A stretch of DNA of 64,000 bases from Chitinophagales bacterium (GCA_017303835.1 JAFLBI010000001.1:2108001-2172000), one strand, 5' to 3'; shown: positions 52,401 through 62,500, numbered from the stretch's first letter. Notes: generated by a model not told the origin, from the sequence alone. Program-made: numbers and translations.

Positions 52401-53919
52401 TCATGATATTTATTCTATTGAAGATCTGGCGCAGTTAATCTTTGATTTGAAGAATGCCAACAGAGCTGCACGCATCAACGTAAAGTTGGTGAGTAAAGCA
52501 GGTGTGGGCACCATTGCTGCCGGTGTTACCAAAGCAAAAGCAGATGTGGTGTTGATCTCTGGTCACGATGGTGGCACAGGTGCATCCCCGCTGAGTTCTA
52601 TCAAGCATGCTGGTTTACCTTGGGAATTGGGTTTGGCGGAAACACATCAAACCTTGGTGCGGAACAAACTGCGTAGTCGCGTAGTGGTGCAAGCAGACGG
52701 ACAAATGAAGACCGGTCGCGATATCGCTATTGCTGCATTATTGGGTGCAGAAGAATGGGGTGTGGCCACTGCTGCATTGATTGTAGAAGGTTGTATCATG
52801 ATGCGCAAGTGTCATCTGAATACTTGTCCCGTTGGTGTTGCCACACAGGATCCAGAGTTGAGAAAAAGATTTACCGGTAATCCGGATCATGTGGTGAATT
52901 TCTTCCGCTTCATTGTACAAGAGTTGCGTGAGATCATGGCAGAGTTGGGTTTCAGAAGCGTACATGAAATGGTGGGTCAGGTAGAACATTTACAAATGCG
53001 CGAGAACATTCAGCATTGGAAATATAGTAAGCTGGACCTATCTGCTGTCTTGTACAAAGCACCTGCAGATTCTAGTACAGGATTATATCAACAAGAAGCA
53101 CAGGATCATGGATTGGCCAATGTACTGGATTGGCAATTGTTGCAAGCAGCACAGCCAGCAATTGAGAAACAACAAACAGTTCGTGCTGCATTTCCCATTA
53201 AAAATATTGACAGAACAGTTGGCACCATTGTTTCCAATGAAATCACCAAACGCTACAAAGCAGCTGGTTTACCTGATGATACCATTCATTTTCGTTTTGA
53301 AGGAACTGCGGGACAAAGCTTCGGTGCATTCAATACCAGAGGTATTACACTGGAGTTAGAAGGTGATGCCAACGATTATTTTGGCAAGGGCTTGAGCGGT
53401 GCAAAATTAATTGTGTATCCACCAAAGCAGGCCGCGTACACAGCAGAAGACAATATTATCATTGGTAATACAGCTTTCTATGGTGCTACTTCCGGTAAGG
53501 CGTTTATCAGAGGTATGGCTGGTGAACGCTTTGCAGTGAGAAACTCAGGCGTAACAGCTGTTGTAGAAGGTGTAGGCGATCATGGTTGTGAGTACATGAC
53601 AGGCGGTGTTGTTGTTGTATTAGGCAATACAGGTAGAAACTTTGCAGCAGGCATGAGTGGTGGCATTGCCTATATCTATGATGTACGCAAAAACTTCCAG
53701 CAACAATGCAATGCTGAAATGGTAGACCTTGATCCATTGGATGATTTAGATGCGCAACAATTGCATGCATTGCTGACAGAACATGTTGCAAGCACGGGTA
53801 GTACTGTTGCCAAATTCATTCTCGGTGACTTTGAGCAGCAGCTGCGCAATTTCGTGAAAGTCTTTCCGAGAGATTACAAACAAGTATTGAAACAACAACT
53901 CAGCAAAGCCATTCACTAA
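49402..53919 (+). CDS. gltB: Glutamate synthase large subunit
   Basis: This is the 1505-residue alpha subunit of NAD(P)H-dependent glutamate synthase. The N-terminal glutaminase begins at Cys19 of HDSCGIGFVASIKG, the nucleophile after removal of a short propeptide. The central and FMN-binding synthase domains include SNTGEGGEDEIRYAPLPNGD and ISGHDGGTGASPLSSIKHAG. The 3Fe-4S cluster is bound by CIMMRKCHLNTCPVGVATQD. The C-terminal GXGXG beta-helix follows (GQSFGAFNTRGITLELEGDA, GVGDHGCEYMTGGVVVVLG). gltD follows after 53 bases. The subunits assimilate ammonia through glutamine. Confidence 0.97.
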   Translation: MSMHLGGGLYDPRFEHDSCGIGFVASIKGKKSHQHISDALTVLENMEHRGACGCENNTGDGAGIMIQTPHAFFFEACLQLGIQLPAYGKYGVGVLFFPKDVQRREECRDIFNRATEKLGMELLGYRKVPVNPADIGPTALSVEPEMEQVFVRCPDQVHNPEDFERKLFVLRNYVTHLVNNTVQKDAIGFYIASLSYKTVVYKGQLTSLQVRNYFPDLSDKSMVSAFGLVHSRFATNTFPSWKLAQPFRYIAHNGEINTLQGNLNWLKTSEQGFTSKYFSKEEMDMLLPIVGEGQSDSACLDNMIELLTLTGRSLPHVMMMLIPEAWDGNEQMDPVKKAFYEYHASMMEPWDGPASISFTDGKIIGATLDRNGLRPSRYCVTTDERVIMASETGALPVDPAIIKEKGRLQPGKMFVVDMEQGRIISDEELKTNICTQQPYGDWLNKYKIRLEELPEPRVMFTHLEHDQVFKYQKAFGYSKEDLETIIQPMALEVKEPIGSMGTDTPLAVLSDEPQHLSSYFKQLFAQVTNPPIDPIRERMVMSLSTFVGNVGNLLEEDPLACHTVALKHPILTNFELEKIRSIDTGIFQAKTLQCYFRADQQPGSLKAGLDRICRYAVDAAQDGFEVIILQDRAIDSDHAPIPSLLATAAVHHHLIRKGLRGKVGIIVEAGDVWEVHHFACLLGFGATAINPYLALSSIRVMKETGIMKTDLSEEQLKKHYIKAVNDGLLKVFSKMGISTLQSYQGAQIFEIIGINKAVVNQYFTGATSRIEGMGLDELARETLAKHFFAFSRKEIPTDRLPVGGIYQWKRKGEFHLFNPQTIHLLQHATRTNDYATFKKYTKLVNDQSEKACTLRSLFAFKQTKPSISIDEVEPAENIYKRFATGAMSFGSISWEAHTTLAIAMNRLGGKSNTGEGGEDEIRYAPLPNGDSMRSAIKQVASARFGVTSLYLTEADELQIKMAQGAKPGEGGQLPGHKVDEWIGKTRHATPGVGLISPPPHHDIYSIEDLAQLIFDLKNANRAARINVKLVSKAGVGTIAAGVTKAKADVVLISGHDGGTGASPLSSIKHAGLPWELGLAETHQTLVRNKLRSRVVVQADGQMKTGRDIAIAALLGAEEWGVATAALIVEGCIMMRKCHLNTCPVGVATQDPELRKRFTGNPDHVVNFFRFIVQELREIMAELGFRSVHEMVGQVEHLQMRENIQHWKYSKLDLSAVLYKAPADSSTGLYQQEAQDHGLANVLDWQLLQAAQPAIEKQQTVRAAFPIKNIDRTVGTIVSNEITKRYKAAGLPDDTIHFRFEGTAGQSFGAFNTRGITLELEGDANDYFGKGLSGAKLIVYPPKQAAYTAEDNIIIGNTAFYGATSGKAFIRGMAGERFAVRNSGVTAVVEGVGDHGCEYMTGGVVVVLGNTGRNFAAGMSGGIAYIYDVRKNFQQQCNAEMVDLDPLDDLDAQQLHALLTEHVASTGSTVAKFILGDFEQQLRNFVKVFPRDYKQVLKQQLSKAIH

Positions 53920-53929
53920 TCATCCATTC

Positions 53930-53965
53930 ATTCTATCATTCAATCATTCTATCATTCAATCATTC
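53930..53965. repeat. 16-base tandem repeat between gltB and gltD
   Basis: ATTCTATCATTCAATC occurs twice in tandem (53930-53945 and 53946-53961), followed by the start of a third copy. It fills most of the 53-base spacer. Slippage here would change spacing between the two genes. No other copy is visible. Confidence 0.7.
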
Positions 53966-53972
53966 TTCATAT

Positions 53973-55481
53973 ATGGGCAAACCAACAGGATTCATTGAGT
54001 TTACAAGAGCCACACCGGATAAGCGTCCGGTAGAAGCCAGATTGCAAGACTACAAAGAGTTTGTACAGCCTTTTACAGGACAGCAGTTGCATGAGCAATC
54101 TGCGCGCTGTATGAATTGCGGTGTACCTTTTTGTCATTCCGGTTGTCCGCTCGGTAATATCATTCCTGAATTCAACGACGCAGTCTATCGTGAGAAATGG
54201 CAGGAAGCTTATGAGATACTCAGTTCTACCAATAATTTTCCTGAGTTCACTGGAAGAATTTGTCCGGCACCATGCGAATCAGCTTGCGTGTTAGGTATTA
54301 ATCAACCACCTGTTGCTATTGAAGAAATTGAGAAGCATATTATTGAGATTGCTTTCAATAAAGGATTTGTACAGCCTCGTGCGCCACATGTACGCAGTGG
54401 TAAAAAAGTAGCCGTGATTGGTTCGGGTCCCGCAGGGTTGGCAGCAGCTGCACAATTGAATAGTGTAGGACATAATGTTACCGTGTTTGAAAGAGATGAA
54501 GCGCCTGGTGGTTTGTTGCGCTATGGTATTCCTGATTTTAAATTGGAGAAATGGGTGGTTGACAGACGTATTGATTTGATGAAAGCATCGGGTATTGAAT
54601 TTCGTTGTCATGCACATGTGGGCGTGAATGTGCCGGTAACAGATTTGTTGCGCGAATACCATGCGACTGTATTAGCGGGTGGATCCACACAACCAAGAGA
54701 TTTACCAGTGCCCGGCAGAGAATTGAAAGGCGTTTATTTCGCTATGCAGTTCCTAAAACAACAGAACAAAAGAGTTGCTGGTAAAGATCCCTTAGCGAAT
54801 CTTGAAATTGAAAGTAATATCCTTGATGAAAATTTGACTGCAACGGGTAAACATGTAGTAGTGATTGGTGGTGGCGATACGGGCAGCGATTGTGTGGGTA
54901 CTTCTAACCGACAAGGTGCTGCATCAGTAACACAGTTTGAATTATTACCGCAGCCACCCAAGAGCAGAACAGAATATATGCCCTGGCCTAGCTATCCAAT
55001 GTTGCTGAAAACAACAACTTCTCATGAAGAAGGCGCGAATAGATTATGGGCTGTAGCCACCAAAGCATTTATTGGCGATGAACAAGGACAATTACAAGCG
55101 ATTCAATTGGTAGATCTGGAATGGAGTGTTGGTGCGGATGGCAAACCTGCCAGCTTTGAAGAAGTAGCGGGTAGCGAAAGAACCATTCCTTGTCAGCTAG
55201 CTTTACTGGCCATGGGCTTTATCCATCCACAAAAGAAAGGTTTGTTAGAGCAATTAGATATTGAATTGGATGAACGCGGCAATGTAAGGGCCAATGAACA
55301 ACACTATCAAACCAATATGGCTAAAGTATTTGCAGCAGGCGATATGCGCCGCGGACAAAGCTTAGTCGTTTGGGCCATCAGTGAGGGCAGAGAATGTGCA
55401 AGAAAAGTAGATGAATACTTAACAGGAAGCAGCAGACTGGAAACCAAGGACCATAATCTGGTGAACAAAGTATTTATTTAG
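53973..55481 (+). CDS. gltD: Glutamate synthase small subunit
   Basis: This 502-residue beta subunit transfers electrons from NAD(P)H through FAD and two 4Fe-4S clusters to GltB. The N-terminal cluster domain has CMNCGVPFCHSGCPLGN and ICPAPCESACVLGINQPP. The FAD site is KVAVIGSGPAGLAAAAQLNS with GGLLRYGIPDFKLEK. The second nucleotide site is VVVIGGGDTGSDCVGTSNRQ. The last conserved part, VFAAGDMRRGQSLVVWAISE, binds FAD. Length and layout are normal. Its last four bases overlap the convergent DUF502 gene. Confidence 0.97.
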   Translation: MGKPTGFIEFTRATPDKRPVEARLQDYKEFVQPFTGQQLHEQSARCMNCGVPFCHSGCPLGNIIPEFNDAVYREKWQEAYEILSSTNNFPEFTGRICPAPCESACVLGINQPPVAIEEIEKHIIEIAFNKGFVQPRAPHVRSGKKVAVIGSGPAGLAAAAQLNSVGHNVTVFERDEAPGGLLRYGIPDFKLEKWVVDRRIDLMKASGIEFRCHAHVGVNVPVTDLLREYHATVLAGGSTQPRDLPVPGRELKGVYFAMQFLKQQNKRVAGKDPLANLEIESNILDENLTATGKHVVVIGGGDTGSDCVGTSNRQGAASVTQFELLPQPPKSRTEYMPWPSYPMLLKTTTSHEEGANRLWAVATKAFIGDEQGQLQAIQLVDLEWSVGADGKPASFEEVAGSERTIPCQLALLAMGFIHPQKKGLLEQLDIELDERGNVRANEQHYQTNMAKVFAAGDMRRGQSLVVWAISEGRECARKVDEYLTGSSRLETKDHNLVNKVFI

Positions 55482-56092
55482 TCTTCCACATCGGTAACAC
55501 CACCGCTTACCACAAACTTCATCGCATCAGTACTGCTGACATTAGGTACAGCACGAATTTTTTCTTTAGGAACTATGTATGTAATACCTGAGATCGCATA
55601 ACTGTGCGGTACATAGACCGTCATATGTTCTGCTAATCCAAACTGGTGTGCATCTTCCTGAGTAATAAAACCGATACGCCATACATCGGGCCCATCCACA
55701 TTCACCAATACCGGATGGTTGAATTTTTTCTTACTTCCTGCAAATGCTTCAAAAAAGTCTTTGACAGAGGAATAAATGAATTTGATACCCGGCGTTTTCT
55801 CCAGCAAGCTGTCGAACATATCAATCAGCCTTTGGGCAAAGAAATTAGAGCTCACAAAACCAATCAGGATCAGCGCAGCTACAATCATCAGAATACCTAG
55901 TCCATAATTTCTTGGTATACTATTCCCGTTGATGTCTTTAACCTCGAATATGGGAATCAGGTTGTCGATGGTGGTAACCATCCAATAAATCAAATAACCA
56001 GTAATCACCACAGGTGCTACAATCAGCAATCCCTGCAGAAAATACTGAAACAACTTGCGCCAGTGAAAAATGCCTAAGGGATTGGTTGCCAT
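55478..56092 (-). CDS. DUF502-family membrane protein
   Basis: A 204-residue protein with two membrane helices (about 16-38 and 66-90: LQGLLIVAPVVITGYLIYWM, YGLGILMIVAALILIGFVSS) and a C-terminal soluble domain of the DUF502 family (LLEKTPGIKFIYSSVKDFFE, VYVPHSYAISGITYIVPKEK). I start at 56092 (MATNPLGIFHW) because a TAnnTTTG box at 56116-56123 lies inside the longer frame to 56149. The function is not known. Confidence 0.87.
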   Translation of the reverse strand: MATNPLGIFHWRKLFQYFLQGLLIVAPVVITGYLIYWMVTTIDNLIPIFEVKDINGNSIPRNYGLGILMIVAALILIGFVSSNFFAQRLIDMFDSLLEKTPGIKFIYSSVKDFFEAFAGSKKKFNHPVLVNVDGPDVWRIGFITQEDAHQFGLAEHMTVYVPHSYAISGITYIVPKEKIRAVPNVSSTDAMKFVVSGGVTDVED

Positions 56093-56115
56093 TCTTTGTA
56101 TTTGTGTGAAGTAAG

Positions 56116-56123
56116 CAAAAATA
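56116..56123 (-). promoter_or_regulatory. TAnnTTTG -7 box of the DUF502 gene
   Basis: On the minus strand TATTTTTG lies 23 bases before the ATG at 56092. It divides the DUF502 gene from the divergent efflux operon and supports the shorter start. Confidence 0.42.
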
Positions 56124-56202
56124 CGGGCTTGACCCTGCTTTCCTTTCATCGCCTTATGGCGCCACTTAACAAATAATTAATGAAAAAAAACTGCGGAAAC
56201 TT

Positions 56203-56231
56203 TTGTTACGATTTAAGTTTCCATAGTTTTG
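56203..56231 (+). promoter_or_regulatory. Promoter of the efflux operon
   Basis: TTG (56203-56205), 18 bases, then TAGTTTTG (56224-56231), which is close to the Bacteroidota consensus with a -33 TTG and a -7 TAnnTTTG. The tetR ATG follows 19 bases later. It is the most complete promoter match I found in the window. Confidence 0.55.
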
Positions 56232-56250
56232 CCCTCCTTTTTACAGGTAT

Positions 56251-56868
56251 ATGGAAACCAAGGACAGAATCGCCACCAAAGCCCACGAGCTATTTCTCCG
56301 CTATGGCATCCGCAGCATTAGCATGGATGAAATTGCCGCACATCTGGGCATCAGCAAAAAGACCATTTACCAGTTTTACGAGGATAAAGACAGCCTGGTA
56401 GAAGCGGTCATAGATATTGAAATTCAAATGAATATGAAAGATTGCTCCCTTTGTCTGGAGCAATCAGACAATGCCATTCACGAAGTATTTCTGGCGGTGG
56501 ATATGGTTCAGGAAATGCTGAAGGGTATGAACCCCTCCATCATTTTCGATCTGGAGAAATACCACCCCAAGGCTTTCCGGAAGATGAATGAGCACAAAAA
56601 CGACTCTTTCAGCAGAATCACCAAGGAGAACATCGAAAGAGGTATGCGAGAAGGCTTGTATCGCTCAGATATCAATGCTGATATCATGAGCCGCTTCCGT
56701 GTGGGTACCATGTTCATGATTCTCGCACCGGACATGCTGCTGTCTAAATACAATCCGGCAGTGATCCTGCGCGAAATGACCGAAAACTTTCTTTTCGGTA
56801 TGGCTACACCTAAAGGCACAGAACTGATTCAACAATACAAACAACAAAGACTAAAAGCAACACAATGA
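56251..56868 (+). CDS. TetR/AcrR-family regulator
   Basis: A 205-residue repressor-type protein. The N-terminal helix-turn-helix (about 5-50) reads RIATKAHELFLRYGIRSISM, then DEIAAHLGISKKTIYQFYED. The ligand-binding part is helical and variable (IFDLEKYHPKAFRKMNEHKN). It is the first gene of the efflux operon and its stop overlaps the TolC start by four bases (ATGA). By position it should control the pump it precedes in response to a substrate. The inducer is not predictable. Confidence 0.92.
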   Translation: METKDRIATKAHELFLRYGIRSISMDEIAAHLGISKKTIYQFYEDKDSLVEAVIDIEIQMNMKDCSLCLEQSDNAIHEVFLAVDMVQEMLKGMNPSIIFDLEKYHPKAFRKMNEHKNDSFSRITKENIERGMREGLYRSDINADIMSRFRVGTMFMILAPDMLLSKYNPAVILREMTENFLFGMATPKGTELIQQYKQQRLKATQ

Positions 56869-58277
56869 GAGCAAGCAACCTGAGATTCATCCTCTGCATG
56901 GCCCCGCTGCTGTTGTTTCTTCAGACCGAAGCACAGACCAAAAGAACTGTATCGGCGAAAGAAGCGGTAGAGCTGGCTTTGCAGCAGGTGAACGATTTAA
57001 AAAACCTGAAGCTGGACTATGAGGCCCAGCGCGCCAAAAACAAGGAGATTGAAGGATCTGCTTATCCGCAGATCAGTGGTACCCTCAGTACCCAGCATTT
57101 CTTTGCAATCCCTACCCAGGTATTACCAGATTTCATTTCACCTTCTGTGTATGGTGTGTTAACCAAAGAAGGCGTGAAAGATGGCAATGGTAATCCTATT
57201 CAGATGCCCGGTTCATTCGGTACCATTCCCGCACAATTTGGTGTGCCCTGGCAGGCCAGTGCAGGATTTACTGTACAGCAATTGCTGTTCCAGGCTGATG
57301 TATTCGTGGGTTTGAAAGCCAGAAAAACTGCCATGGATTACGCCAGCGCGAACGTACGTGTAGGTGAAGACAAAGTGCGTGAGAATGTGTACACTGCCTA
57401 TTACGCAATTCTGATTGCACAAAAGCAACAGTATTATGTAAATGAAAGCAAGAAGCGATTGGAAAAGTTGTTGTACGACATGACAGAAATGTACAAGAAC
57501 GGCTTTGTAGAGAAACTGGATATTGAAAAAACACAGGTATCGCTGAATAACCTGACCACAACTAAAGCCCAACTGGACAACCTATTACAGATTGGCTATG
57601 CCAACCTGAAATTACAAATGGGTATTCCACAAGCAGACACGCTGGAACTCACTACGCCGCTGAGCCCAACAGAAGTGAAGCAGGATATTCTTTCTGATGA
57701 AAATTTCCGCTACGAAGACCGAAACGAAGTACAAGCTTTACTGAAAGTGAAGAAACTACTTGAACTGGATGTACAACGCAATCAGCTGGGTAGAATTCCA
57801 ACAGTTGCTGCATACTGGAACTACAGTCAGAATGCCTTGCGTCAGGATTTCAATTTCTTCAAACGCGGTAGTGCTTATCCCTGGTTTCCTACTTCAATCG
57901 TTGGAGTGAATATCAACGTACCAATCTTCTCAGGCTTTGCCAGAGATCAAAAGATCAAGCAAGCAAAGATTGCTTTGGAAAAGCATAACAATACCATCAA
58001 CACAGTTGAACAGGGCATCGACCTGCAGAAATTAGCAGCTAAGAAAAACTTCATCACCAATATTGAGCAGATGGATGCTGCTGAGAAAAATATGCAACTG
58101 GCCCAGAATGTGTACAATACCACCAAGAAAAAATATGAGCAAGGTATTGGCAGCAGTTTTGAAGTGCTTACCGCCGATACGGAGCTACAAACTGCACAGA
58201 GTAATTATTTCAACGCACTCTACAATGCGGTGCTTGCAAAGATTACTTACTTCAAGGCTTTAGGAAAACTTAATTAA
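56865..58277 (+). CDS. TolC-family outer-membrane efflux channel
   Basis: A 470-residue outer-membrane factor with a signal peptide (MRASNLRFILCMAPLLLFLQ, cut near TEAQ). It has two repeats of long coiled coils with the usual motifs: SAKEAVELALQQVNDLKNLK and, in the second half, EKNMQLAQNVYNTTKKKYEQ with GIGSSFEVLTADTELQTAQ. It should join the periplasmic adaptor and the RND pump into a tripartite efflux system. The start overlaps the TetR stop, and the adaptor follows after 23 bases. Confidence 0.94.
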   Translation: MRASNLRFILCMAPLLLFLQTEAQTKRTVSAKEAVELALQQVNDLKNLKLDYEAQRAKNKEIEGSAYPQISGTLSTQHFFAIPTQVLPDFISPSVYGVLTKEGVKDGNGNPIQMPGSFGTIPAQFGVPWQASAGFTVQQLLFQADVFVGLKARKTAMDYASANVRVGEDKVRENVYTAYYAILIAQKQQYYVNESKKRLEKLLYDMTEMYKNGFVEKLDIEKTQVSLNNLTTTKAQLDNLLQIGYANLKLQMGIPQADTLELTTPLSPTEVKQDILSDENFRYEDRNEVQALLKVKKLLELDVQRNQLGRIPTVAAYWNYSQNALRQDFNFFKRGSAYPWFPTSIVGVNINVPIFSGFARDQKIKQAKIALEKHNNTINTVEQGIDLQKLAAKKNFITNIEQMDAAEKNMQLAQNVYNTTKKKYEQGIGSSFEVLTADTELQTAQSNYFNALYNAVLAKITYFKALGKLN

Positions 58278-58300
58278 ACCAACACTCAACACAGATTTAT

Positions 58301-59497
58301 ATGATACGTAATTATACCATCGCAATCGCAACAACAGCTGCAGTACTGTTCAGTGCCTGTGGCGGCGATAAAGCCACCGGCGGACTGGAGGCTAAAAAAG
58401 ATCAGTTGGCAAAACTGAAGAAAGAGCACGATGCACTCAACACACAGATATTGAAACTGGAAGCTGAGATTGCACAGGCTGATACCTCAAAAGCAAATGC
58501 GAATGCAAAACTCGTTGCTGCTGCTACTCTGAATGCAGAGCAGTTTGTTCACTATATCGATCTACAAGCAAGAGTAGATGCTGATGATATTTCTTATATC
58601 GCTCCACGCGGCATGGGTGGTGTGGTAAAACAACTGCTGGTGAAAAAAGGTGATTTCGTGAAGAAAGGCCAGTTGGTAGTGGTACTGGATGATGCCATCA
58701 TGAAGCAGAACGTAGCTGCTGCCAAGCAAAGTCTGGAAACCATTAAAGTACAATTGGATTTTGCCAAGAATCTTTTCCAGCGTCAGAAAAATCTCTGGGA
58801 TCAGAATATTGGTACAGAAGTACAATTGCTTTCTGCCAAGAACAATGTTGAATCATTAGAGAAAAACCTGAAAGCTGCACAAGAGCAAGTGAAAGTAGCA
58901 GAAGAACAACTGAAGACAAGTCTGGTGTATAGTGATGTGAGCGGTGTTGCTGATGAAGTGAATGTACGCATTGGTGAAGCATTCGTTGGTGCTACTGCAT
59001 TGGGTCCGCAAATCAAAATCGTAAATACCAACAGCCTGAAAGTGATTGCTGATGTTCCGGAGAATTATCTCGGTAAAGTAAAGCAAGGTACTCAGGTGAA
59101 GATTGTGTTACCCGATCTCAGCAAAGAATACAACTCAACCGTTTCCTTAGCTGGCAGAACCATTAGTGCTACTACCCGTGCATTTGAAGTGGAAGCCAAG
59201 ATTCCGTTTGATGCCAATATCAGACCTAATCAGTTGGCCAATATCAAGATTCAGGATTATGCTGCAAATAATGCCATCGCTATTCCGGTAAATACTGTAC
59301 AAACAGATGAGAAAGGCAAGTTTGTCTATGTAGCAGAAAAAGAAAATGGCAAACTGGTCGCTAGAAAGAAAGCCATTACGGTTGGTGAACTCTACGGTAC
59401 CAGAATTGAAGTGAAGTCTGGTTTAGCTGTAGGCGTACAATTGATCACAGAAGGCTATCAGGATTTGTATGATGGTCAGGTGATTGAAATCAAATGA
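58301..59497 (+). CDS. RND efflux periplasmic adaptor (membrane fusion protein), lipoprotein
   Basis: A 398-residue adaptor anchored by lipid (VLFSACGGD, Cys20). An N-terminal coiled coil (EAKKDQLAKLKKEHDALNTQ) is followed by the lipoyl-like half VKKGDFVKKGQLVVVLDD, the central hairpin (NVESLEKNLKAAQEQVKVAE), the beta-barrel (KVIADVPENYLGKVKQGTQV) and the membrane-proximal domain (VQTDEKGKFVYVAEKENGKL). It links the RND pump to TolC. The additional N-terminal helix of about 35 residues is common in Bacteroidota adaptors. The pump gene follows after 46 bases. Confidence 0.94.
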   Translation: MIRNYTIAIATTAAVLFSACGGDKATGGLEAKKDQLAKLKKEHDALNTQILKLEAEIAQADTSKANANAKLVAAATLNAEQFVHYIDLQARVDADDISYIAPRGMGGVVKQLLVKKGDFVKKGQLVVVLDDAIMKQNVAAAKQSLETIKVQLDFAKNLFQRQKNLWDQNIGTEVQLLSAKNNVESLEKNLKAAQEQVKVAEEQLKTSLVYSDVSGVADEVNVRIGEAFVGATALGPQIKIVNTNSLKVIADVPENYLGKVKQGTQVKIVLPDLSKEYNSTVSLAGRTISATTRAFEVEAKIPFDANIRPNQLANIKIQDYAANNAIAIPVNTVQTDEKGKFVYVAEKENGKLVARKKAITVGELYGTRIEVKSGLAVGVQLITEGYQDLYDGQVIEIK

Positions 59498-59543
59498 TGA
59501 ATCGCCTTCAGGCAGCATTACCTGAAGGACCAAAACACTTATT

Positions 59544-62500
59544 ATGAGCGTATTAAAAGATATCACGCAAAAATTCAAAGAGTTCAAGCCTACCAGCTGG
59601 GCGGTGGATAATCGTACAGCCATGTACATTATCACCATCATCATTACCCTGATGGGCTTGCGCACTTTCAATACCTTACCAAAAGAACAGTTCCCTGATA
59701 TCGTGGTACCCACGATCAGTGTGTCTACTATTTACTTTGGTACTTCTCCTAAAGACATGGAGAATCTGGTTACCAGACCCATCGAAAAACAAATCAAGGG
59801 CTTAACCGGTGCCAAGATCAAAAAAGTAAACTCAATCTCTCAGCAAGACTTCAGCTTAATCACTGTAGAATTTGAAACCGATGTAAATGTTGACATCGCC
59901 AAAGACAAAGTGAAGAATGCTGTTGATCGTGCAAAGACAGACTTACCTACCGACCTCACTGTTCAGCCAAACGTACAGGAATTTACATTTAGTGAACTGC
60001 CTATCATGTTTGTAAACGTGAGTGGTGATTACGATGCGGTTAAACTGAAAGAGTATGCAGACAAGCTGCAGGATCGCTTTGAAGAATTACCCATGATCAG
60101 TAAAGCAGAGATCGTTGGTGCACCTGAAAGAGAAATCCAGATTAATGTTGACAAAACCAAAATGGAAGTCTCCAAGGTTTCTTTCAACGATATCGCGCAA
60201 GCCATCGCCAATGAAAACAGAGATGTGAGTGGTGGTCTGGTAGAAGTAGGTAATATGAATCGTTCACTGCGTGTGAAAGGTCAGTTTGTTTCTGCCATGG
60301 AAATGCAGAACATTATTGTCAAGAATATCTACGGCCAAGCGATTTACCTGAAAGACATTGCACAGGTAATTGATACGGTAAAAGAAAAAGAAAGCTATAG
60401 CCGTCTTGATAGAAAGAATGTAGTTACAGTCAATATCGTGAAGCGTGCTGGTGAGAACCTGATTGAAACTGCAGACAAGGTAAAAGAGATTGTAGCAGAA
60501 ATGTATAAGGCTAAGGAATTACCACAGAGCCTGAAAGTAAGTTTCACAGGTGATCAGAGCAAGCAGACCAAAACTTCATTCAATGAACTGGTGAATACCA
60601 TCATCATTGGTTTTGTGCTGGTATTGGTAATTCTGATGTTCTTCATGGGTGTAACCAATGCCTTCTTCGTGGCATTGAGTGTGCCACTCTCTGTATTTGT
60701 TGCCTTCTTATTCTTACCACTGGGTGATTATATCGCAGGCACTTCTATCACGTTGAACTTTATTGTACTCTTTGCCTTACTCTTTGGCTTGGGTATCATT
60801 GTGGATGATGCGATTGTGGTGATTGAAAATACACACCGTATCTACGCCAATGGCCGTGTACCTGTTGTACGCGCCGCCAAAGAAGCAGCCGGTGAAGTAT
60901 TCATTCCTGTATTAGCTGGTACAGTAACTACACTGGCACCCTTCTTCCCGCTATTGCTTTGGGAAGGTATCATTGGTAAGTTCATGATTTATCTACCAAC
61001 GATGCTGATCCTGACATTGTCGGCATCCTTGATTGTGGCCTTCATTTTCAACCCTGTTTTTGCAGTATCAACCATGAAGCCGGAAGGACATGAGTTTGAT
61101 GAACCAAAGAATGCCATCTTCAAAAAATGGTATTGGTGGTTGTTTATTGCATTGGGCTTATTGCTACATCTTGCCGGATGGCATGGTTTTGCCAACTTCC
61201 TTTTATTGCTCGCTATCCTGGCAGTAATCAATAACTATGTACTGAAAGCTGCGATTTATAAATTCCAGCACAATTTCCTGCCGCGCTTGATGGATCGTTA
61301 TGAGAAATTATTGCGCTGGGCATTACAGGGTACCAGACCCGCATGGTCTGTTGCCTTCCTCTTCCTGCTCTTCCCTGTATCATTGATGCTGGTGGTATTG
61401 CGCGGACCAGATATTCAGTTCTTCCCAAGCGGTGATCCGAATATCATCTATGCCTACTTGAAAATGCCGGTTGGTACCAAGACAGCTTACACAGATAGCG
61501 TGACAGCCGTGTTGGAAAAGCGGGTATTTGATGTGTTGGGCGAAAACAACCCCATCGTAGAAAGCGTAATCAGCAACGTAGCTGTTGGTGCAACCGATCC
61601 TAACGATCCGAATAAGAGCACACAAAGCAACCTGGGTCGTATTCAGATTTCTTTTGTGGAATTTGAAAAACGTCATGGCCAAAAAACCATGCCTTACCTG
61701 GATTCTATCCGCGCTGCGGTGAAAGGTATTCCTGGTGCGTTGATTACTGTTGACCAAGAACAAGGCGGACCTCCCACCCAGCCTCCTGTAAACATTGAAG
61801 TGATTGGTGAGGATTTCGAAGCCATTGCCAGTACGGCAACATCATTAAAGAACTATCTCGATACGGTTCGTGTTGAAGGTATTGAAAACCTGAAACTGGA
61901 TATTGATCTCAGCAACCCTGAAATCAGTGTGAATGTGGATCGTGAAAAAGCTTTATTGGTTGGTTTGAGCACAGGACAAATCGGTTTTGAATTGCGTACG
62001 GCCATCTTTGGACGTGAAGCCAGCAAATTGAAGATTGATGAAGATGAATACAAGATTCAGATTCGCTACAACGATTTGCAGCGTAACAATATCACTGATC
62101 TGATGAACATGAAGATCACTTATCGTGATTTCACAACTGGTCAGATTAAGCAAGTACCATTGGGTGCTGTTGCAACCGTTGATTATACAAACACTGCAGG
62201 CGGTATCCGTCGTAAAAACTACAAGCGTGTCATTACACTCTATAGTAACGTAACTGGTGGTTACACACCATTTGATGTGAACGAAAGACTCAAACCTGTA
62301 TTGAACGAGTTCAATGATAAATACAAACCAGCCGGTGTTAGCATCAAACAAACCGGTGAGGGTGAAGAGCAGGCTGAAACCATTTCTTTCTTAGGCTGGG
62401 CCATGGCCATTGCCCTTGGTTTGATCTTTATGACATTGGTACTGCAGTTTAACTCGCTCAGTAAACCATTCATCGTATTGAACGAAATCTTCTTCAGTAT

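Noticed and set aside
53930..53965. CRISPR-like repeat
   Set aside because: The two 16-base copies are directly adjacent with no spacers, so this is a simple tandem repeat.
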